A DNA stretch of 64,000 bases from Luzula sylvatica (GCA_946800325.1 OX326958.1:31355314-31419313); one strand, 5' to 3'; shown: positions 23,802 to 36,406, numbered from the stretch's first letter. Program-made: numbers and translations. Notes: generated from the letters alone by a model not told the origin.

Positions 23802-24359
23802 AAAGTTGTGGCTTCGAGTTCCGACGACATTAATATAAAAATATATATATATATATATAATGTTCATGATTCGTGGTCTAGAATTGTTTTCAAAAAAGAT
23901 AGGGATTTTTTTAGAATGTCCAAAAAAGATAGGGGTTTTTTTGAAAATTTCCCAAAAATTAAAGACTTACTTTCGGGATGTTTTGTAATCATATTATAGT
24001 ATATCTTTTTTAGTTGCTTCAATTAAATGGAAAACGAATACATACATAAAAAAATATAATATAAATTTCACAAACGATCTGATGACAATATATCAGTCTC
24101 CCTCGTCTTCTTCAAACTTCTAACTTTCGAATCCTCCATTATTACTCCATTTTTACTACTTACGAATACTCAAAGACTCGAGAGAACGCTCAAATTATAG
24201 CTCTTTATTTACGCATACACTATTTTTTTTTTAAGAAAAAAAAGTCGGAGACTCGGGCGGGACATAATCGGAGGAGAATCGTCTCGGGTGAGGCCGAGTC
24301 TGACATACTCGGCCCAGTTTTTTTTATCTCGGCCGAGATTATGAACCATGGTTTGCTCT

Positions 24360-25199
24360 CTAGAGCTATTTAATTACTTAAATTTTTTTTTTGCTCTCTA
24401 GAGTTAATTAATGAATTAACTCCGTTTTTTCAAAGTTATTAACTACACACTTTTAATGCTCTATTTGTTAACTGTTATACATTTTCTTTTTGTTAGGGCG
24501 AACATGCTGCATGATACACTGACATCACACACGGGAATATTTGTCGGGATATTATTGTTATTTTTAAATATATATATCATATGTCGAATAATAATAATAA
24601 TAATAATAATAATATGGAACAAACATGTGAAATTTAAAAGATTTACACGTATATTTGCAAGGTAAATTCATGTATTTGGAAGTTAAATTAGTAACATGTA
24701 CTATGTAAATGGAGATTATTCTATTTGATATGAATTGTATAATTGAAATATTGTGATTAGTAAATTTAGTTTCATATGTTTTTGTGAATTAAGATATTGT
24801 ATGTCCTAATTACATTACATCATTATTTTCAGATGTTAGATTATCATATTATATGCTAAACATGAAAAAAAAAAATCAAATGATCTAAATTTTAGTTAAG
24901 TCCTTCTTCCATATAATTCTTCATTGTTTCAATATATTTAATGTTGTATAAAGAAATTTATGAATATCTCAAAACCCACAGCGTAGCACGTGTATGATCC
25001 TAATTCCCCCTCCCATTAATTTTTGAATACAAGGGTTTTGGTGAGGCCACGTCACCCGACACTGTTCAATACTGTCTAACCGATTACTGTTCATCCCGGG
25101 TACTGTTCATGATTTTTTTTTTTTTTTTGAATTTTATTTTATTTGACATATATCTTGTGTTCTAAATAAAATATTTGAATTTTTCATCGTATTAATAAA
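24360..25199. other. Gene-less AT-rich stretch
   Basis: Contains an (ATA)n tract near 24588-24612 and a phrase ACAGCGTAGCACGTGTATGATCCTAA near 24980-25004, similar to Helitron 3' ends but decayed. No gene is supported. Confidence 0.4.
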
Positions 25200-25825
25200 T
25201 ATAATTGACATATGTCTTGTGTTCTAAATAAAATATTTGAATTTAATAAAATATTATTCACACAAATACTTTTTGTTAGCCTCAGCTGGTATTATTTTAT
25301 TTTTTTTGCTTATTATAACAATTTTGATTGGTACCAAGCTGCGTTTTTTTGTGCTTATTATAATATTTTTGATTGGTACCAAGCTGCGTCTTTTATGTTT
25401 TTTTGTTTGTCTTTTTCAGAATTTTATTTTATTTGACATGTTTTGTATTATAAATAAAACATTTGAATTTTTCTTTTGGAACATATGATATGTTTTGAGG
25501 AGGAAAAAAATTTGCATTTATTGCATAATACTTGTGACACTATTTAATATCAGATTTTTTTTTTAAATTAACATTTATGAAAATTACTTTTGTTTTATAC
25601 TTGTAACATTTTAGATAAAATTATTATTTTATGATCATAACACATTTTGAAAAATCGCAGCGAAGCACGAGAAATATTTCTATTTTCTTATCAAATAATA
25701 TATCAAATAATATATCCCGCAGCGAAATAATATATCAAATAATATATAAAATTATTATTTTTTCTAATTATATTATTTCTTATCAAATAATATATCCCGC
25801 AGCGAAGCGCGGGCTATATTCCTAG
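25200..25825 (+). mobile_element. Helitron-type 3' portion and terminus
   Basis: CCCGCAGCGAAGCGCGGG forms a hairpin at about 25796-25813. It is followed by TATATTCCTAG with T next, matching a Helitron CTRR end at 25825. An upstream stretch has a tandem duplication of TTTTGATTGGTACCAAGCTG (about 25323 and 25367) and repeated ATATATCCCGCAGCGAA words. The 5' end is unknown, so the start given is arbitrary. Confidence 0.55.
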
Positions 25826-26040
25826 TACTATTAACAATATATTGGACCTTCGAGTGCACTTTATGTTTCCCAACAAAAAAAAAAAAAAGATTCGGTCAAA
25901 GGACTCAATAAGATACAACAATCAAGGTCAAGCCACGTATATAACACAATACATATTATATAAGTACCTAACGTAACCCAAACACCGATGTTGCAGATTC
26001 ATCGGATCATGATCTAACGATCAGCTATTAATTTTTCATT

Positions 26041-27255
26041 GAAAAATGTTGCTCCTCCCCCATTTTTTCCCTAGCACCCTTGATGTGCTGACAGTGTTAA
26101 GCCGTAACACTGCGTTAAGCCGTATCGTATTTGATAAAAATTTCATACTTATGGGTTAACATGTGTTAATTCTTGAATTAACAGTTATACAATTTTCATT
26201 AAGGAAAATTGGTAGATGTTATGGTTGATAAAATGTGTAAATATCACTCAAAAATTCTCCAATTAACATGTGTAAACAACATGTGTAAATATGACTCAAC
26301 TATTAATCCGTAATTAACATGTATTAAACGTAAATTGACAGTAATAAATCAAATGTTAATGTATATATAACAATAATTAACAACAATATCACTCAAACAG
26401 TTTTTTATTAACAATCCAATTAACAAATACCAATTAACACAATATCACTTAAAAAATCACACTTTAATTAACACTTCATACACAATTACAATCAAATTAA
26501 CATATATCAATTAACACAAGTAAACTTAAAGAATTACATTTCAATTAACACTTAATACACAAATTACATTTCAATTAACATCTACCAATTAACAACAGTA
26601 AACTCCAAAAAATTACATTCCAAAATTACATCTACCAATTAACAGCCCCTGAAAAATCCCCGAAAATTACAAAAAAGCCCTTGAAAATTACAAATAAGTC
26701 CCTGAAAATCACAGAAAAGCCCCTGAAAAATTACAGAAAAGCCCAACAGCAGTTAACAGGAATTAGCAGGAATTACCAGTAATTACCAAGAATTAACAGG
26801 AATTAACAAGAATTACCCAGGAATTTATTGAAAATACCAGGAATTACCAGGGATTTACCAAAAAAACAGGAATTATCAACAAGAACTCGAATTTTAGCAA
26901 AAAATTAACCAAAAAGTCAAATCTAAACAAGAAATTAACAAAAAAAAAACTCGAATCTAACCAAGAATTAACAAAAAAAACTAGAATCTAAGCAAGAAAA
27001 TAACAAAAAAAACGCGAATCTAAGCAATAATTTACAAAAAAACTTGGATCTAAGCAAGGAAATAACAACAAACTCGAATCTAAGCAAAAAAAATACTAAA
27101 AAAACTTGGATCTAAGCAAGAAATCAACAAAAAAAACCGGATCTAAGCAAGAAAACGAACAAAAACGAATTTTGTAACCTCTTCTTCTTCGAAAAGCTTG
27201 CAAAACGAGAAGATTAGGGTTTAGGGTTGTTGCCGGCGGCTGCGGTATTGTTCAC

Positions 27256-27330
<75 letters not shown>

Positions 27331-27532
27331 GGTTGTGAGAATGAGAAGAGAGAGAGAAAAATAGGGTTTGTAATTTTATATATAGGTCGGATCCGTTAAG
27401 CCTAAATCCCGTTAAGTCCAAAGTCCGATTTGTCTTATAGGAGAGGAAAAAATGGTGCCATCAATTAACATCTCATTTTGTTGACGCATCAATACTCTTG
27501 GGGGACAGTTGAGGGAATATACATCGCGACTC
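26041..27532. mobile_element. Candidate Mutator-like element flanked by a 9-bp direct repeat
   Basis: TTTTTCATT occurs exactly at 26032-26040 and 27533-27541. The inner ends share only weak inverted similarity (TTTTCCCT / TTCCCT and CTTGATGTGCTGAC / ATTGATGCGTCAAC), so the TIRs are poor. The interior is A-rich, with repeated GGAATTAACAGG and AATCTAAGCAAGAAA words. It ends in a leader-like segment with GATTAGGGTTTAGGG and (GA)n at about 27257-27326. It may be a Pack-MULE with captured DNA or chance direct repeats. Confidence 0.4.
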
Positions 27533-27553
27533 TTTTTCATTTAAGAGTGATGA

Positions 27554-27788
27554 TGTACCTCCCCCTTATACTCCCCCCAATTCTTGATATGGTCATCATA
27601 AGAATTAACACCTTCAACTTTAACATATTAATTATGATTTAACATCTTAATTTATGATTTAACATATTAGTTATGATGTTAAATCATAAATTAAGATGTT
27701 AAACCATAATTAATATGTTAAGTTTTGATGGTGTTAATCCTTATGATTACCACATCAAGAGTTAGGGGGAGTATAAGGGGGAGGTACA
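27554..27788. mobile_element. Hairpin MITE in the MATE promoter region
   Basis: TGTACCTCCCCCTTATACTC at the left is the reverse complement of the right end (GAGTATAAGGGGGAGGTACA). Complementarity continues almost through the whole 235 bp, as with TTGATATGGTCATCATAAG and its partner. It ends about 100 bp before the MATE ATG and so lies in the promoter or leader. Confidence 0.88.
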
Positions 27789-27860
27789 ACATTTTCCTTC
27801 ATTTAATGCTTAGGCTCTATAAGGCTGGAAGGGTAAGCTCAACATATCAAGCACACTTAA

Positions 27861-27861
27861 G

Positions 27862-27888
<27 letters not shown>
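27861..27888. repeat. (GA)n in the 5' leader of the MATE gene
   Basis: About 13 GA units end directly before the start ATG at 27890. GA-rich leaders are common in plants. Confidence 0.9.
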
Positions 27889-27889
<1 letters not shown>

Positions 27890-27892
<3 letters not shown>

Positions 27893-30800
27893 GAGAAATA
27901 TCAGACAAAAGAAGAAGATCGGAAAGCTCCACTTCTGTTGAAACTAGTAAATGAAAAAGATGCGAGTCATGAATTAGGGCTATTGAGAAGGATAAAGGAT
28001 GAATCAAAAATGTTATGGGTCATTGCTGGTCCTGCCATTTTCACAAGGGTGGCCACATACGGCATGACTGTGGTCACTCAAGCTGCTGCTGGCCACCTCG
28101 GCGAACTCGAGCTTGCCGCTCTCTCGATTGCTCATACGCTAGCTGTTGGATTCAATTATGGACTCATGGTATGTATATCAATCGTATTTAGTATTTTATC
28201 TTTATGAATTTGTTCTCTAATTAGTTAGCTAAAAATCTCAAATAGATCATTAAACACTGCACGCCCGGCCCTGGGCACAGGCCTACGAGCTTCGGGGCCT
28301 AGGATAAAAAAAAATGAGGATCCGATTTTGATTTTTTTTTTATGTTGAATATTGATTTAAAAAAAGATTGTAACAATGGAGAATATGTGCATGAAGATGA
28401 TGAGTTTGGAAAAGAAAACCGAAATATGAGGACAAAAAATACAATAAATGTTAGGTGGGATCTTTTTTGAAATTATATTCGTGGTTTTTTGTGTTCTTAA
28501 TTATTTATAATAAGTTGAAACAAAAATAAAGATCCAATATACTAAAAAAAATTCACAGTTGACATATAATAAAAAAACTCAATCGCTTTATACGTTATAA
28601 AAAATAATACTTATAATTAAATTAAAATTTCATAGCATAACATGAATTATTAAGAAATAAAAAGTATATAATAATTAAATTTGATAGATTTTGATTAGTA
28701 TTTAAATTTTAACTATTGTAGTTATTTAATTAGAATATATATTTTTGAATAAATTAATTAGAATATTGTTTAAAAAAAATATTTTTATATCCTGGATCTC
28801 GTAATACGTGATTTTTTTTTCTGGAAAGTCAAACAGTAAATTTTAAAATTTTATGTTGATAAAATATATCGAATCATTATATATATATACACGTACTGTT
28901 AGGCAAAAAAAAAATTAGAGACACCAAGACCCCTTCCGGTTCCTATAAAAATTAATGCTTTTTATTTCTTATAAAATACGTACTTGAAACAGAGATTTAC
29001 TATTGGATGACAATGACATTACAAAATTTACTCATAAAAGTTGGATGCTTTTCAGAGACATGGTACGAACATTGAGCAGTTTAGTGCCAAATGGCTCGAG
29101 AGTCGAGACTCAATATTGACCACCAGAATATATCATATCAAGAATTTGCTAAATAAAAATTATCATAGTGTCTTTTAAAAATTTATCTCATCGTATATTT
29201 ATAAAACAATAATATATATATGATATTTCTTTGTCATGATGAACATTTTTTTGTGTATGTTCAGCTCGGTATGGCGAGTGCATTAGAAACATTATGCGGC
29301 CAAACGTTTGGTGCAAAGAAACACAATATGTTAGGAATTTACATGCAACGTGCATGGATCGTTCTCTTCTTTTTCGCGCTTTTTCTGGTCCCGTTTTACT
29401 TCTTCGCCACACCGGTTCTTATTTTTATGGGTCAGCCATTAGAGCTAGCAGAAAAAGCTGGCAAAATTGTTCCGTGGTTCCTCCCCGTGCATTTCTCATA
29501 CCCCTTGTTGTTTCCTCTACAACGATTTCTACAATGCCAGTTAAAAAACATGGTCAATGCTTACACGGCTGGGGCGGCGTTTTTGTTCCATATTGTGATA
29601 ACTTGGGTTTTCGTCTTCAAAATGAAACTCGGGTTATCAGGTTGTGCACTTACGTTAAGCCTATCATGGTGGGTAGTGGCATTATTACAATTTGCATATG
29701 TTATGTTCGGAGGGTGTCCTCATACATGGACGGGTTTTTCGATGGAAGCTTTTGCGGATATGTGGGAGTTTATTAAACTCTCCGTTGCTTCTGGTGTCAT
29801 GATTTGGTTAGTTTTTTCACTAATGAAATTTGGTAGAGCCTAGCATTATTTTTGTTCACTTTAAGTCATTATGTTTTGAATTTCATTGAAATGAGGATTT
29901 ATGATTGAACAGCTTGGAGACGTGGTATTACAGAATATTAATTTTAATCACTGGTAATTTTAAGAATGCCACTATAGCCATCGATGCGCTCACCATATGG
30001 TACGTATAATTGAAATTCATGTCTCTTATTCTTTCTTTCATTCTGTTAATATATTTGTCACACAGCATGAATATAAATTCACTGGAATTGATGATACCTC
30101 TCGCTTTCTTCGGTGCAACAGGGTATGCATTGCATATACGACCTATTTTATTTCATTTGCAAATTGAGTATTTACGATTTGTTTGTTTATCATTAGAGTG
30201 AGAGTAGCAAATGAACTGGGGGCAGGAAATGGAAAAGGTGCGAAATTTGCGACGAAAGTTTCGGCAGTAACATCATTTTTAATAGGGCTATATTTTTGTG
30301 GTCTGATAATGGGTCTCCATGACAAAATTGCTCTGATATTTACCACAAGTGATGATGTAGTAAAAGAGGTAGACAAGCTAGCGATTTTGTTAGCCCTAAC
30401 TATCCTTCTTAATAGTGTTCAACCAGTTCTTTCTGGTCAGTTAAATTTAATTCATTTTCAACATTACAAATTTACATTCTCATTAAAAGGGAGATCACAA
30501 ATTTGAAAATTTTGGTACATGGAATTAATGTAGGTGTAGCAGTAGGATCAGGTTGGCAATCTATAGTGGCATACGTTAATATAGGATCATATTATTTGAT
30601 CGGCATCCCTTTTGGTTTCCTTTTGGGATGGTACTTCAATTTTGGTGTTTTGGTAATTAGTAACTCTTAGTTCTAATTAATTATAAGCAAATATTGTATG
30701 TAAATATATACAAGTATATATTTCAAATATTTGCTTATACAAACTTGAATAAATGTAGGGAATGTGGTCAGGAATGATCGGTGGGACTGCTGTGCAGACT

Positions 30801-30983
30801 TTAATCCTAACTATTATTATCATAAAATGTGATTGGAACGAGGAGGTAACTTTATATCTTATAATTTTAATCTGTATACATTGATAAACGGTATACATAA
30901 GCTTAATGCATAGTTTTATTGCTTTTTTCGTGTAGGCTCTGAAGGCAACAATGCGAGTGGAAAAAGAGGCAAATATAAATTAA
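27890..30983 (+). CDS. MATE family efflux transporter (DETOXIFICATION-type, 485 aa, eight exons)
   Basis: Exons: 27890-28168, 29265-29806, 29913-29999, 30066-30122, 30197-30435, 30534-30652, 30759-30845 and 30936-30983. All introns are GT-AG and the phases join to 486 codons with TAA. The protein begins [12 protein letters not shown] with a hydrophilic N terminus, then [17 protein letters not shown] (TM1). Exon 2 opens with the MATE signature [19 protein letters not shown]. Later come [52 protein letters not shown] and [10 protein letters not shown]. Length and motif order fit the 12-TM, two-MatE-domain fold. Plant relatives export alkaloids, flavonoids, citrate or hormones by cation antiport at the plasma or vacuolar membrane; the substrate here cannot be told. 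It looks closest to the DTX21-27 group (inference). Intron 1 (1.1 kb) holds AT-rich, transposon-like DNA. The gene appears intact. Confidence 0.95.
28258..28930. other. Probable transposon debris inside MATE intron 1
   Basis: The intron contains a GC-rich start (CGCCCGGCCCTGGGCACAGG, then GCCTACGAGC) that contrasts with the AT-rich remainder. It resembles the terminal sequences of plant hAT-type elements, but no second end or TSD was found. Confidence 0.35.
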
Positions 30984-30987
30984 AAAA

Positions 30988-31688
30988 TGTGGAATGCATA
31001 ATGCAGTGCTTGTTTTGGTTGCGAGATATATATTATGAGTTATTTTGAATTTGAACTTGGTTTGATCTTAGCCCTATTATTGATTTTGTTTCCATTCAAT
31101 TATTTTCTATTTAATGCCTGATTCATTTTAGGCAAGTTATGCTTTCATTCTACTCTTTTCTGTTTGTTGTTGCCTGGTTCTATTCTGGACTTGCCTCTCT
31201 CATGACACTGGGGAGTGTCTCTCTCTCTACCCAAACCTTCTGTTATTATCAATGCTTCTGGTAAGGACGATAATTATTAATGGAAAATTAAACCGTGCCA
31301 TCCCCCCACCCCCACACACCACCACCACACCAATTCCCCTTCCCCCCACTCATGACTCATGGTGATTTGAGGTGACATTAATGGGGGAGGGCTAGTTTGC
31401 ATCTCCAATTTGTATTCAAATTTATTCACTCAATTAATTATGTTTTGATTAACAGTTAATTGTGATATAATTAACAGTTAATACAAAAACTCTATAATTA
31501 ATTATTTCGATTAACAATTAATTCAATGCATATTAATTGAGTGGAGGATTTTGGGAGATGGAAAGGAGCCTCCCATTAATGTGACATGGTGATTCAATCA
31601 AAACGTGGAATGCATAATGCATAATGCAGTACTTGTTTTGGTTGCGAGATATATTATGAGTTATTTTGAATTTGAACTTGGTTTAATC
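30988..31688. repeat. Direct duplication of about 85 bp of the MATE 3' flank
   Basis: TGTGGAATGCATAATGCAGT followed by GCTTGTTTTGGTTGCGAGAT and TTTTGAATTTGAACTTGGTT (about 30988-31070) recurs at about 31604-31688. The second copy has an extra GCATAAT and a few substitutions. The first copy begins right after the stop codon and is 3' UTR; the second is separated by about 530 bp of inserted-looking DNA. Confidence 0.85.
31280..31580. mobile_element. MITE-like segment related to 54519-54866
   Basis: It starts AATGGAAAATTA like the element at 54519. It shares CATCTCCAATTTGTATTC and the ACAGTTAATTGTGATATAAT-type core with it, and ends AGGAGCCTCCCATTAAT. Terminal complementarity is weak, so this copy is decayed. 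Confidence 0.45.
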
Positions 31689-31699
31689 TAACTCTGTTA

Positions 31700-32400
31700 T
31701 TGTTAAATTATAAAGTTAGCATTTTATATTAATTAAATTTATTATGTCCGTAGATGTAAAAGATCATGTTCATGAATATTATATATATTTGTGAAATGTT
31801 ATGTTTATATTATTGAAAAGTCATGTCCATGAATAACTTATATACTAGTAAAAAATCATGTTTACACTAGTAAATAGTTATTTTCATGAATCATGTAGCT
31901 TAAAATAGAAATGTATTTTATATCATTTGAACAATCAACAAATATTTGTACCAATGCAATGACCTCCACGTCACCAATGTTCAACAATATGAAAAGAATG
32001 TATGAATTTAATGTTCAACAATGTCTAACGAGAAAATGTAGTGTACAAAATTAAGGTTTATTCATGTTTATGTTTGTTGAATTGAGTATATCATGATATG
32101 AGTACACACTCCTGTGAAAAAAGAGGTTGGTTTTAAAGAGAACCATTCAAACAGTAATACTTAAAACAATCGTATATTGAATGTACTATTGAATACAATG
32201 TGGTGGTGGTACCCTGAGGTTAAATAATTGTAGAATTTTAGGTAATGGAGATAGATTAAATAATTGTAGATTGGTCCAGTTAACACTTCAATATCATAAC
32301 TTCTAACATTAATACTTAAAACACTTCGATGCCATAACTTCTAACAGTAATACTTAAAAGAGAGATTTATCCTATCTTTTAAAAATAAACGCTAATTTGA
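31700..32400. other. Gene-less AT-rich stretch
   Basis: Contains weak ATCATGTTCATGAATA-type repetition. No gene or clear transposon boundary is visible. Confidence 0.4.
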
Positions 32401-32579
32401 CATGGGACAGAGATAATTTCAAAATATATTGAATGTACTATTGAATACATTCAATATTTTATTATTATTAATACAATTGAATGTGCTATTAGTAATAAAA
32501 TATTTTATTAACTATATTTTTACTAAATTCAATAATATATTTTGCTAGATTTAATAATAAATTTTGCTGAATTATTTGA

Positions 32580-34260
32580 AATTAGTGATCATGTTCATCA
32601 GGTAATTAACTATATTTTGCAAAATTCAATCGTATATTTTGCTAAATTAAATCATATATTTTGCTAAATTCAATAATATATTTTGCTGAATTATATGAAA
32701 TTAATAATCATGTTCATGGAATAATTAACTATATTTTGCTAAATTCAATCGTATATTTTGCTAAATTCAATAATATATTATGCTGAATTATATGAAATTA
32801 ATGATCATGTTCATCGGATAATTAACTATATTTTTCTAAATTTAATCGTATATTTTGCTAAACTCAATCGTATATTTTGCTAAATTCAATAATATATTTT
32901 GCTGGATTATATGAAATTAATGATCATGTTCATCGGATAATTCATTATTTTTTCTTAATTGAACCGTATATTTTGCTAAATTCAAATAATATATTTTGAT
33001 GAATTATATGGAATTAATAATCAAGTTTTCCGAGTAATTAACTATATTTTCCTAGATTCAATCGTATATATTTCTAAATTCAATCGTATATTTTGCTAAA
33101 TTCAATAATATATTTTGCTTAATTATGAAATTAATGATCATGTTCATCGAATATTTAACTATATTGTGCTAAATTCAATCGTATATTTTGCTAAATTAAA
33201 TAACATCTTTTTTTGAATTATAAATTAATTATTTTTTAAAAGCATAAAAAATTCCTTGAAATATTTCCCAAAATTAATTATAGAAATGCATAAAATAAAT
33301 TGAGAAGCAATTCTTTTTAATTTAATTCATTTTTTGTTGTTACTTTGCTCGTAACAAGGAACAAATAATTCAGAAAATATTTTTTAATAAACACTTTGAA
33401 ATTGATATCATTATTTTAATAAACACATTGAAATTAGTATCACTATTTTAATAAACACCAATCAATCTTTTTTTTTTAAATATTTTACAATTCTTTACTT
33501 CAAACTCTGAAAACAATATACACACTCAAATAATCACATTCATACATACACACAGACATTCATGTTCACATTAAATTTCAGTCATCAACTCATATAGTCA
33601 ATGTGAGTCCTAAACTAACCAATCACATAGCATTGCTTACGTTTCATATTTAAGGCCACTATATGATGTGCACATTTGCAATCAGACCCTAAATAAGCCT
33701 ATAATTCCCAAACACACCTCTTTACAAAAATCAGCACCAAAACAAAATGCAAATTTATTATTCAAGAGTAAATTTTGCTACATTTGAAGAATATATTATG
33801 CTGCATTCAAAAATATATGTTAATAATTTCAAGAGAATATTTTCCTAATTTCAATAATATATTTTATTAAACTCAATAATATATTTTAATAAAATATATA
33901 CGTTTTCTTAAATTCAAGAATATATTTTATTAAATTTAAAAATATAGTTTGTTAAATTCAATAATATATTTTGCTGAATTATATGAAATTAATGAACATG
34001 TTTATCGGATAATTAACTATATTTTGTTAAATTCAACCGTATATTTTGCTAAATTCCATAATATATTTTGCTGAATTATATGAAATTAATGAACATTTCA
34101 TCAGATAATGAACTATATTTTGCTAAATTCAATAATATATTTTGCTAAATTTAATAATATATTTTGCTGAATTATATGAAATTAATGATCATGTTCATCT
34201 TGTAATTAACTATCTTTGTTCTAACTTTAATTGTATATTTTGCTAAATTCAATAATATAT
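32580..34260. repeat. Tandem array of a 22-bp motif in 97/119-bp units (forward)
   Basis: The 22-24-bp motif ATTCAATCGTATATTTTGCTAA is repeated two or three times per larger unit. The unit also has TTGCTGAATTATATGAAATT and AATGATCATGTTCATCGGAT, then AATTAACTATATTTTGCTAA. Unit starts at 32604, 32723, 32820, 32939, 33037 and 33152 give spacing of 97-119 bp, depending on the number of 22-bp motifs. A second cluster lies at about 33760-34260. The same array in reverse complement occupies 46233-47220. Confidence 0.9.
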
Positions 34261-34269
34261 TTTTATTCG

Positions 34270-35870
34270 CAAAATATCCTCCAGAAAATGTGTCTCCATT
34301 TCTTAAGAAATAAATTCGAAAAGGCAAAAAGGTCAGGAGTCAGGACTAAATAAAAACATTCAGCAAATGTGTCTCCATTTTTATTAAAATTGTTTAAAAA
34401 AAATTAAAAAGGAAAAAGGTCAGCAAATGTTTCCATTTTCTCCTTTTTTTCATTTCCCCTATGTCTAGGCCTAATCAAATTATAATTTCTAGATTTTATG
34501 ACTTTATTTTGGATTATAATTTAAGAATATATTTGTTTGATTGAAGCTTGCTTTCCTCTTTGCCAATGTCTCTGAATTTGAATTTTTTTTTTTAATTTCT
34601 TATTTCTATGGACTGAAATTTAAAAAATGATTAAATAAAAACAAAATCATCCAAATCATCCAAACTCCAATTACAAATAGCAAAAACATCTAAATAACAA
34701 TGCATAATTATCCCAAAATCAATTCCAATTATGCAAAATATTCCTTAGTTCATCGAAAATGAACATTTCGAAAAAATAAACAATGAAGCTAAAGAATATA
34801 ACACATCTCCAGCTAGCTTCGCACCGAATTTCAAATTTGTCTCGAGTCATCTCGTCGTCTCGAGAGGGTTCTTTCGAAAAGGGTTTCTCATTTTGGAAGA
34901 TGAAACTTCTTCAAAGTAATCAAAATTAATAAGATGGGTAAGACAAATATATACCTCTTTCAGCTGAGTCTTAACGACCTAAATTTGTAGCAGAGACTAA
35001 TTCAGATCCCTTATTAGCACAAATTCAAGTTTGAAGTTCAAATAGATCTAGTACAGTAAAAAATGAATAAATAAATAAATTGGTTATAATTTGTGGCAGA
35101 GACAAAATTATGTCGCAATTGGAATCTACAAATTATCACCATTGTTTAATACACATATTTAATATGTAACTACAAATTGATGATATCATTAACACCGAAT
35201 TATGCAATTAAGGCTCAATATTACTCCCAAATTGACCTTCAATTGTCCAATTAACTCAATTAAATGAACCTCAATTATGAAATCAAACATCAAAGAGAGA
35301 AAGAAGACATCATATTCCAGTAGTATCATCGGCCATGGAAGAACATTGCGATCTTGCGAGTAAGACAGATGGCACTTTCAGTCGGTGTGGACCTGAGAAG
35401 CGATTTGACAGGGACGGGGAAAGAGGGTGTCGGACCTGGTTTGGGCGAAAATCTGGAGGTACGACGCAGATCGGGTTCATTGCTGTCATGTCGTATTGGG
35501 AGAGGATTGAGGCGATTTTGTTTAGGGTTTCACCGTCTCGCAAGTTGAATACCATGAAGGACGAGGAGGCGATACCCAAAGAAGATGCCGGTAGGAGGAG
35601 ATGATGATTTGGCCTAGGGTTTCGCCTTGGACTCGACGCCGGAGAAGATGCCAGAAGAGCGAGAGTATCGTCTTTGCGCGAGAAGATGCCATGAAAAGAG
35701 AGAATGCAAGAGAGAATGAGGGCTTCCCAATAGAGAAGAATCGTGAGGGTGGAGGAGTGAGTGGATTTAATAGGTTATTCACAAAAAGATCCCTCCACTT
35801 CATGAGTTTAACAAATTATGAAAAAAAAACCTTCCGCCTGTAAATGTATTTAATTTTGGTCCTTGGATTC
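34270..35870. other. Region between tandem array and palindrome; GC-richer segment of unknown origin
   Basis: 35310-35800 is more GC-rich than its surroundings and has overlapping short open frames on both strands, with repeated GAAGATGCC and CTAGGGTTTCGCCTTGGACT. These look like a 5' gene leader captured by a transposon; no protein domain is seen. The rest is AT-rich. Confidence 0.35.
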
Positions 35871-35883
35871 TTTTTGTGGATTC

Positions 35884-35909
35884 TTTTTGTGGATTCTAGT
35901 TAGCATTTA

Positions 35910-35987
<78 letters not shown>

Positions 35988-36004
35988 AATGCTAACTAGA
36001 ATCC
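35884..36004. repeat. Palindromic ends around a (TA)n(GA)n microsatellite
   Basis: GTGGATTCTAGTTAGCATTT (about 35890-35909) is the reverse complement of AAATGCTAACTAGAATCCAC at 35987-36006. Between them are about 28 TA and 9 GA units. GTGGATTCT is also repeated just upstream. Its right arm abuts the truncated Athila 5' LTR. It may be two ends of one element family facing each other. Confidence 0.75.
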
Positions 36005-36370
36005 ACAAATTTAATGCTTAATTTAGGGATTTTAGCCCTTGTGAAGAACAATTATATATACTTTATTAATCATATTTGAGATAACATGAATATTTCTTCA
36101 CTAAAGTGTGTTTTATTGCTTAATCACAGGAATTAGAAGGAATTTCTGGGAATTTGGAGAGTGTAGTTGTCTCCAACACGTCAAGAGGAGTGAAAACGAT
36201 ATATTACACCGAAATATTCGGTACATGAATGAGACGGGAGGCAAATAATTATCATGATAGGAACTTACACAAAAGTCTACACGAAAACCACTCAATCCTT
36301 AGCCCTTATCCTGCCCACCTACCTTTGGTGGGAATGACCTCCTTACCCCCAATCCTCTCCACCAACTCGT

Positions 36371-36406
36371 GGCCAATAAGAAGACTCCATGAGCGCTATA
36401 AATATG
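36371..36406 (+). promoter_or_regulatory. LTR promoter: CCAAT and TATA boxes
   Basis: GGCCAATAAG (36371-36380) is followed about 18 bp later by CTATAAATATG (36396-36406), at usual RNA polymerase II core-promoter spacing. A transcription start about 30 bp downstream is inferred. The same boxes are intact in the 3' LTR (about 45221 and 45246). Confidence 0.72.

Larger units (their letters stand above)
20027..24350. mobile_element. Non-autonomous hAT element, 4.3 kb, with 8-bp TSD
   Basis: The left end CATGATTCTGAATATCGG and the reverse complement of the right end (CATGGTTCATAATCTCGG) agree at about 14 of 18 positions. GTTTGATC (20019-20026) and GTTTGCTC (24351-24358) form an 8-bp TSD with one mismatch. 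Both subterminal regions carry repeated CTCGG / CCGAG words. The left end is identical to that beside the hAT transposase pseudogene at 8218. No transposase remains; the interior is AT-rich and filled by two other elements and a SINE. Confidence 0.85.
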
